Position numbers and translations under genes: made by a program. From Bacteroidales bacterium (GTDB lineage: Bacteria; Bacteroidota; Bacteroidia; Bacteroidales; WCHB1-69), in contig JAEERB010000002.1 in the NCBI GenBank assembly GCA_016285615.1, positions 1 to 64,000 of the forward strand: a DNA stretch of 64,000 nt, read 5' to 3'. Below are positions 58,986 through 64,000 of this stretch, piece after piece. Every line of letters starts with the position of its first letter. Positions within the stretch are counted from its first letter, which is position 1. The notes beneath the pieces are model-generated. The model worked only from the letters and a program-made list of their open reading frames with translations, was not told where the DNA came from and ran no database searches.

Positions 58986-60488
58986 TTAGCCGCAATAGAA
59001 ATATTCATTCACGAGGTCCATCATCACTTCAGGTTTCTTGGCGATTTTTTCGCGGATGTCTTTATCCTTGAAGGATTTGAGTTGCTTGATGATGTCGTCG
59101 ATCATTTCAGCATTGAAAACGCCGTGTTTCTCAAAGATTTCGCGGTGTTTCGACAGCTCGTCGGCCGATTCCCAGCATGAGGTGGGCAGTTGGGCCAGGC
59201 TTTCCATCTTTTCTTTATTTTCAGCTTTGTGGATGTTGACATCAACGTAAGTCTTCTTGGCGAACTCAAGGGCACCTTCCATTTCAAAACCGTGACGTGC
59301 GGCCACTACGAGGCCTGCAAGCAGGAGGTAGAGGTCGGCGGAACCGTCGGGGCAGCGGAACTCAACGGTCTGCTTTTGAGAGAAGTCGGCATTTGATTTC
59401 TTCTCCAGCGGGTTGATGGTAGCTACCATATCGGTCTTGGAAGTCCAGCCCAGCGGCACACGTACTAATACCGAGCGGTTGCGGTCGCCCCAGCAGATGG
59501 AGGTAGGAGCTTCCTGATGAGGTACGAGGCGGAAGTAGGAAGTGGGGTTGGTGTTGCCGAAAGCGGTCAGTGAAGAGGCGCAGGTCATATAGCCGGCAAT
59601 GGCGGTCTTGGCAATCGAGTTCAATTTGCCTTTGGTAACCATTTGGTTCTTACCGTCTTTCACGATGCGGGTGTGGATGTGCAAGCCGCTACCAGCCTTG
59701 CCAGCAGTAATCTTGGGTGCGAAGGTTACATCCAAATTATATTGATAAGCCAGGTTGCGGATAATCCATTTGGCGATAACCAATTGGTCGGCAGCCTCTT
59801 CCACGTCGGTAACGAGGAATTCGATTTCATTTTGTTCGTAAATCTTGTCACCCAAGGTGAAGTTGCCCACTTCGGAGTGGCCGTATTTGATAGAGCCACC
59901 GGCCTGAGCAATGTAGAGCATACATTCGGCGCGGAATTGGTCGAACTTGGTAAAAGGTGATGACTCGTGATAGCCACGCTGGTCGGGTGTGCGGAAGAGG
60001 TCTTCGCGGTCACCGATAACGTAGTATTCCAATTCGCCCATGGCCTGGAACGACATGCCAGTTACATCTTTAAAAGACTTGTGGGCTTTCTTGAGAACGT
60101 ATTCGGGTGAGTTTTCCATCGGTTGTCCGTCCTTGTTGAAGTAGGAGCAGAGGAACGAAATGGTTGGAATTTCACAGAAAGGATCCATGAAAGCGGTGCT
60201 GAAGCGGGGAATTACATAGAGGTCGCTGGAGCCGGCATGGATAAAGGAAGGGAATATGTTAGAGCCGTCCACTCTTTCGCCGCAGGACAGAATCTGTTCA
60301 AGATATTCTTTGTTAGAAATGACAAAGTTCAACATCTTCAAACGACCGTCACCGGCAACATAACGGAAATTGACCATCTTGATCTCTTTCTCTTCGATGT
60401 ACTTGATGATGTCGGCTTTGGTAAACTCCTTGGGTGATTTCTTCAGGAATCCCACGATGGGATTGATGCTCATAGTAATGTCTTTCAT
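58986..60488 (-). CDS. glnA: Glutamine synthetase
   Basis: A 500-residue cytoplasmic enzyme that makes glutamine from glutamate, ammonia and ATP. The N-terminal beta-grasp domain (about 15-115) is followed by the catalytic domain with the metal-binding GELEYYVIG, SGLHIHTRI, the ATP-binding loop KITAGKAGSG, and RNRSVLVRVPLGW with VEFRCPDGSADLYL. The size is of the type I group rather than the large type III enzyme (GlnN) first described in Bacteroides. An alternative ATG at 60473 (MSINPIVGFL) would remove five residues. A lipoprotein gene lies 45 bases upstream in the same direction. Confidence 0.94.
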   Translation of the reverse strand: MKDITMSINPIVGFLKKSPKEFTKADIIKYIEEKEIKMVNFRYVAGDGRLKMLNFVISNKEYLEQILSCGERVDGSNIFPSFIHAGSSDLYVIPRFSTAFMDPFCEIPTISFLCSYFNKDGQPMENSPEYVLKKAHKSFKDVTGMSFQAMGELEYYVIGDREDLFRTPDQRGYHESSPFTKFDQFRAECMLYIAQAGGSIKYGHSEVGNFTLGDKIYEQNEIEFLVTDVEEAADQLVIAKWIIRNLAYQYNLDVTFAPKITAGKAGSGLHIHTRIVKDGKNQMVTKGKLNSIAKTAIAGYMTCASSLTAFGNTNPTSYFRLVPHQEAPTSICWGDRNRSVLVRVPLGWTSKTDMVATINPLEKKSNADFSQKQTVEFRCPDGSADLYLLLAGLVVAARHGFEMEGALEFAKKTYVDVNIHKAENKEKMESLAQLPTSCWESADELSKHREIFEKHGVFNAEMIDDIIKQLKSFKDKDIREKIAKKPEVMMDLVNEYFYCG

Positions 60489-60533
60489 GATGATAGTTTG
60501 TTGATTTTATGATTATTATTAGATTTTAAATTC

Positions 60534-61517
60534 TTATTGGTTAAGCAGTTTGAAATATCTGCGGATTTCGATTTTCATTCTCTCTTCGCTACCGAAACTT
60601 ACATTTCTCGGATTCTCATCTTTTTTCAGCATCACCATGCCTGCTTCGCTGGCACCGAGGTAAGGGGTGATATCCACCGTGGTGATGTCATTCATCTTAA
60701 AATCGCGGATGGTCACATTGTCAAATCCCGAATAGATCTCATCGAAATAGATGCCTTTCTCTTCACAGAACGATTGCAGCATCGGCATGAATTCGTCCCA
60801 GGTTTCGGGCTTGTTCTGTTTGTCGTAATAGAATATAATGGCTTTGTAATCAGGTATTTGTTCCTGTTCTACAAACTGAAAGCGCCCCATATCGTCAAGC
60901 ATGTACTTGTCGGTGACATAGTTCTCTTTCTTGTACATTTCGGGTGTCAGGGCAAACTCCTCTTTAGTGGCGTCATCGGGTACCGACTTGATCCACTCGT
61001 ATGTTTTTTCCACAAGGAAGGAGCCGTCGGCATCACGTTTGGTGGTCCAGATTTCGGTTTCAAGGATATCATTGTCCTGTACCGCCAAATTGACAGCCAC
61101 GGGCAAGATATCCAAGATGCGCTGGGTTCCTAAGCCGGAAGTTACCACCAGATATATCCACTCGCGCGATTCCGACTGGAGCATCCATAATTCTTTGCCT
61201 TCCAGCAAACGCTCAATCATGACCACGCCCCATTCCGTGGGGAACGAGGTTTGTGTCATCACTTGTGTGCCTTCGTAGCGGTTGGCCAAAAGCATAAAAT
61301 CGCGCAAAAAGTCTTCAGACACAGGGTATAACACTTGCTTGTCGGACACGTTGGTGGCGATGTTATCGGGAATGATGGACACGGGATATTCCACGGGTTC
61401 GCTTTCCGGCTCCACCTCAATGTTTACATCTTTATTACGCTTGCAAGAAAAAAAACACAAAATTAGAAATATACCAACACACAGTAGCAGAGTTGGATTG
61501 ATGATACCTTTTTTCAT
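60534..61517 (-). CDS. Lipoprotein of unknown function
   Basis: A 327-residue protein. The leader (about residues 8-24) ends ILCFFSC, so Cys25 is the likely acylated residue. The linker is acidic (IEVEPESEPVEYP). The mature part is acidic, alpha/beta, with a central segment of strands (EWIYLVVTSGLGTQRILDIL, LAVQDNDILETEIWTT) and a C-terminal region ending YFKLLNQ. I do not recognise a family. It has its own promoter and precedes glnA. Confidence 0.78.
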   Translation of the reverse strand: MKKGIINPTLLLCVGIFLILCFFSCKRNKDVNIEVEPESEPVEYPVSIIPDNIATNVSDKQVLYPVSEDFLRDFMLLANRYEGTQVMTQTSFPTEWGVVMIERLLEGKELWMLQSESREWIYLVVTSGLGTQRILDILPVAVNLAVQDNDILETEIWTTKRDADGSFLVEKTYEWIKSVPDDATKEEFALTPEMYKKENYVTDKYMLDDMGRFQFVEQEQIPDYKAIIFYYDKQNKPETWDEFMPMLQSFCEEKGIYFDEIYSGFDNVTIRDFKMNDITTVDITPYLGASEAGMVMLKKDENPRNVSFGSEERMKIEIRRYFKLLNQ

Positions 61518-61553
61518 GGCTGTGTCCTATGTTATTTCCTTTTTTTACTCTGC

Positions 61554-61561
61554 AAAGGTAC
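61554..61561 (-). promoter_or_regulatory. Bacteroides-type -7 element (TACCTTTG) for the lipoprotein gene
   Basis: TACCTTTGC on the minus strand, 37 bases upstream of the lipoprotein ATG; likely start of a leftward operon that includes glnA. Confidence 0.6.
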
Positions 61562-61601
61562 AAGATTTTTTGATTTGTTGCAAGAGGCAAAAAGAATTTG
61601 T

Positions 61602-61609
61602 ATATTTGC
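61602..61609 (+). promoter_or_regulatory. Bacteroides-type -7 element (TATATTTG)
   Basis: TATATTTGC with GTTG upstream at 61578-61581, leaving a 20-base spacer. It is 41 bases before the ATG at 61650 and divergent from the lipoprotein promoter 40 bases away. Confidence 0.6.
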
Positions 61610-61649
61610 AGTCAAAACAGATTTTTAACCACAATAAAAATTTACAATT

Positions 61650-62285
61650 ATGAAAAAGGTATTATTATGCGCAATCGCATTAATGTTTTGTGCTTTCACC
61701 TTGTCAGCACAAACTGTTAAGGAAGAGACAGTTACTTTCGACAAAGTACAAGCTCCCGCTTTCACAATGGAAATTCCTGACATGAGCATTGACTTGATTA
61801 CTGGCGCTCTGCAGAAACAATTCGAGACAAAGAACAATCTCAAAGCTTCCAAAACCAAAGGTTATGTGGCTTATTTAGGTCAGAAATATCTGCCTTATGG
61901 TGATTTCAACTTTGATATTTTCACCAAAGTGGAAGAAGTTGGTAAGAAAGGTGCCAAAACTCCCAAGATCACGATTCTGGTTTCGAGAGGTAACAACAAC
62001 TTCATCAGCTCTGCCAACGACATTGACATCGCCACCAACGTTAAACGCGATATGGAGGCTTTCAAGGTTTATCTGAAGGAGTACGAAGTTAATCAGAGAC
62101 TGATTATGAAGAACAACGAACTTCAGAAACTGCAGAAGAACAAAGAAGATCTGAACAAAGAACTGACCAAACTGCAAAAACAAGTTGAAGATACTCAGAA
62201 GAAGATTGCTGATAACGAAAAACAGATCCAAGCTACTCAGGCCGAAATCGACAAGGCCAACTACGAACTGCAGTTGTTCCACTAA
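61650..62285 (+). CDS. Periplasmic coiled-coil protein of unknown function
   Basis: A 211-residue protein with a signal peptide (about 1-20, ALMFCAFTLSAQ), a globular beta-containing domain (about 22-135, VTFDKVQAPAFTMEIP, GYVAYLGQKYLPYGDFNFD, ITILVSRG) and a strong C-terminal coiled coil (about 140-208, KNKEDLNKELTKLQKQVEDT). I do not recognise a family. It is followed 18 bases later by the DUF748-like gene, so the two are probably cotranscribed. Confidence 0.78.
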   Translation: MKKVLLCAIALMFCAFTLSAQTVKEETVTFDKVQAPAFTMEIPDMSIDLITGALQKQFETKNNLKASKTKGYVAYLGQKYLPYGDFNFDIFTKVEEVGKKGAKTPKITILVSRGNNNFISSANDIDIATNVKRDMEAFKVYLKEYEVNQRLIMKNNELQKLQKNKEDLNKELTKLQKQVEDTQKKIADNEKQIQATQAEIDKANYELQLFH

Positions 62286-62303
62286 TAGTTAGAGTGGAAT
62301 TCC

Positions 62304-64000
62304 ATGTGGAAATTCTTTCTGAAAAAGGGTGTTAAAATCCCTTTGATAGTTATAGGCGGTGTACTATTGGTATTAATCCTGGTTAATATCATAGCACCGC
62401 CTATCGCTAAATCATACGTCAAGAATCACAGCAAGGATATTGTTGGACGCCAGATAAATGTCGATAAGGTGCGTCTCAATATCTTCCGTGGGAAGGTTTC
62501 TCTGATGGGCGTGCAAGCGCTGGAAGCCAACGATAAGGACAACTTTGTGTCGTTCGACAAGTTGGTGGTCAACATGAGTGTATGGCGACTGCTGGCAAAG
62601 GAGGTGCGTCTTACCGAAATCACGCTGGTGCAACCCAAAGTGTCGATATGGCAGGAAGGGAAGACCTTTAATTTCACTGACATCATCAAGCGCTTTTCTA
62701 AAAAAGACAAACCTAAGAAGAAGCCCAAGAAGCCGTGGGCTATAGATTTGCGCAACATCACGTTGGATAGGGGCTCGGTGGTTTACCGCGACTTACAGCG
62801 CGATAGTAAATTTGACACCCGCGACCTGTCGCTGGAGGTGCCCCGTCTCTACTTTAGTGGGGAACGGCGAAGCGACATAGGCCTTAACCTCAAGTTTGCC
62901 GATGGCGGTGACTTGGCTGTCAAGCTTTTGTACGGCCTTGAGGATAACAACTATGATTTGCATATAGCCCTGAAAGAATTCTCGGTGGCGATGGCCAAAC
63001 CTTACCTCAAGGAGTTTCTCAACATTGGCGATTTCAATGGCAAGTTGACCGCTAATCTGCAGGTGGTAGGCTGTCTGGAACACATTCTAGATATTGTAGC
63101 CAAAGGTAATGTCGCCCTTAATAATCTGGTTGTCAATACTCAAGAGCAAAAGGAGCTGGCCGGCATTGGCCAAGTCAAAGTGAACGTGGGAGAAATTGAT
63201 ACCCGCAATAAGAAGTTCTATTTTGACGAGGTGGATGTGTCGGGCTTAAGATTTGTGTATGAGACAGACGGTTCGTCGAATACGATTTCACAACTGTTGG
63301 TAAAACGCGACACTTTGAAGAAGAAACCTGCGAAGGAGACGGTATCAGAGGATACGATGAGATCGCGGCCTGTGGATTTGCGTATCGGTAAAGTGGCTCT
63401 TACGGAGTCTTCGGTGACCTATGTTGACCGCACGCTCAAAGAGTCTTTCACGCTGCCCATTACTGGCATTACGGTTTCTGCCAATGAGATGTCGTTAAGT
63501 GCCCCGTTTGAGGCTCGTCTGAAGGCTGTTATCGGCGACGGTGGTCAGCTGATGGGCAACTGGAAGGGCAGTTTGGCCGACATGTCGAACCAGAACTTTA
63601 GAGTGATGATTCAGAATGTGAAACTGAAAGACTTCTCTCCGTTCAGCGTCCATTATTTAGCATATCCTATCACGGGTGGTTTGCTGTCGTTCTCAACGAA
63701 GGATGTAATCAAAAACAATTATATCGACAGCGAGAATAAGGTTGACATTTATAAATGTACGGTGGGCAGCAAGATGACGAATATGAAACCCGAGTACAAT
63801 ATTCCGTTGAAAGCGGCTGTCTATATACTGTCGGACCGCAAGGATAAGATTGCCATCGACCTGCCCGTCAGCGGAGATATCACATCGCCCAATTTCTCGT
63901 TCAAGAAAATCATCTTTAAAACCTTGATCAATTTTCTTGTCAAGGTGGTTGCAAGTCCTATTGATATGATTATCAAGGCTTGTGGCGGTGCTGAAGATAC
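62304..64000 (+). CDS. DUF748/AsmA-like protein (3' end outside window)
   Basis: The frame is open from the ATG at 62304 to the window edge, at least 565 codons, with no stop. Residues 1-40 contain a membrane anchor (VKIPLIVIGGVLLVLILVNI). The following part is a repeating beta domain (QINVDKVRLNIFRGKVSLMG, VVNMSVWRLLAKEVRLTEIT, IDLRNITLDRGSVVYRD, LRIGKVALTESSVTYVDRT) typical of the DUF748 branch of the AsmA family, whose members are inner-membrane proteins that build long lipid-conducting or assembly-linked periplasmic structures. A lysine-rich stretch (SKKDKPKKKPKKPW) interrupts it at about 130-145. Role unknown. Confidence 0.8.
   Translation, partial: MWKFFLKKGVKIPLIVIGGVLLVLILVNIIAPPIAKSYVKNHSKDIVGRQINVDKVRLNIFRGKVSLMGVQALEANDKDNFVSFDKLVVNMSVWRLLAKEVRLTEITLVQPKVSIWQEGKTFNFTDIIKRFSKKDKPKKKPKKPWAIDLRNITLDRGSVVYRDLQRDSKFDTRDLSLEVPRLYFSGERRSDIGLNLKFADGGDLAVKLLYGLEDNNYDLHIALKEFSVAMAKPYLKEFLNIGDFNGKLTANLQVVGCLEHILDIVAKGNVALNNLVVNTQEQKELAGIGQVKVNVGEIDTRNKKFYFDEVDVSGLRFVYETDGSSNTISQLLVKRDTLKKKPAKETVSEDTMRSRPVDLRIGKVALTESSVTYVDRTLKESFTLPITGITVSANEMSLSAPFEARLKAVIGDGGQLMGNWKGSLADMSNQNFRVMIQNVKLKDFSPFSVHYLAYPITGGLLSFSTKDVIKNNYIDSENKVDIYKCTVGSKMTNMKPEYNIPLKAAVYILSDRKDKIAIDLPVSGDITSPNFSFKKIIFKTLINFLVKVVASPIDMIIKACGGAED

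Overview
The window looks like chromosomal core sequence from a member of the Bacteroidota, most likely the order Bacteroidales. Several independent signs agree. Start sites rarely carry Shine-Dalgarno sequences. Twenty-three intergenic sites match the Bacteroides-type promoter element TAnnTTTG. Two or three secreted proteins end in type IX secretion (T9SS) sorting domains. Families largely typical of the phylum are present: DUF4175, a TonB-receptor-like barrel, a C10 peptidase, EF-G2, an ORF6N protein and a COX24-like microprotein. I found no insertion sequence, prophage block, CRISPR array, rRNA or tRNA. Genes are dense, and only one stretch (about 40971-41361) exceeds 300 bases without a gene.

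Layout. 1-7.7 kb: the 3' part of ileS, a strong terminator, an ORF6N gene with a palindromic operator-like site, then a leftward set (DsbD-like reductase, MerR regulator, pta, Rieske-like lipoprotein, membrane protein). 7.8-15.4 kb: a DUF4175 coiled-coil protein with a small partner, facing a T9SS trypsin-like protease and an EF-G2-type factor. 15.6-22.9 kb: a cell-envelope block with ddl, two GH73/LysM proteins, two M23-type proteins and an Ig-like lipoprotein. 22.9-29 kb: a PPi-type phosphofructokinase, murA, kdsC and enolase. 29-38.7 kb: TonB-receptor-like protein, galK, a 59-residue lipoprotein, ilvE, lon, a phosphohexomutase and an unknown. 38.8-46.9 kb: T9SS C10 protease, DoxX-thioredoxin protein, PfkB kinase, prfB with a programmed frameshift, recX, RNase G, a 29-residue basic microprotein and HU. 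47-64 kb: DUF2520 protein, AddB-like nuclease, mutS2, a large repeat protein, then a leftward run (lipoprotein, glnA, membrane protein, GT2, EEP-fold protein) and finally a coiled-coil protein and a DUF748/AsmA-like protein that runs off the end.

The most unusual points are these. In the envelope block, two adjacent duplications each pair an apparently active peptidoglycan hydrolase with a copy that has lost catalytic residues (GH73 Glu to Ser; M23 zinc ligands). The EF-G homologue lacks the catalytic switch-II histidine. MurA has Asp in place of the fosfomycin-target Cys. The prfB frameshift keeps a full Shine-Dalgarno-like stimulator in a phylum that barely uses such sequences for initiation. 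A non-coding array of short palindromes lies at 56956-57078. I did not see a defence system or biosynthetic cluster; most of the window is housekeeping and envelope biology.
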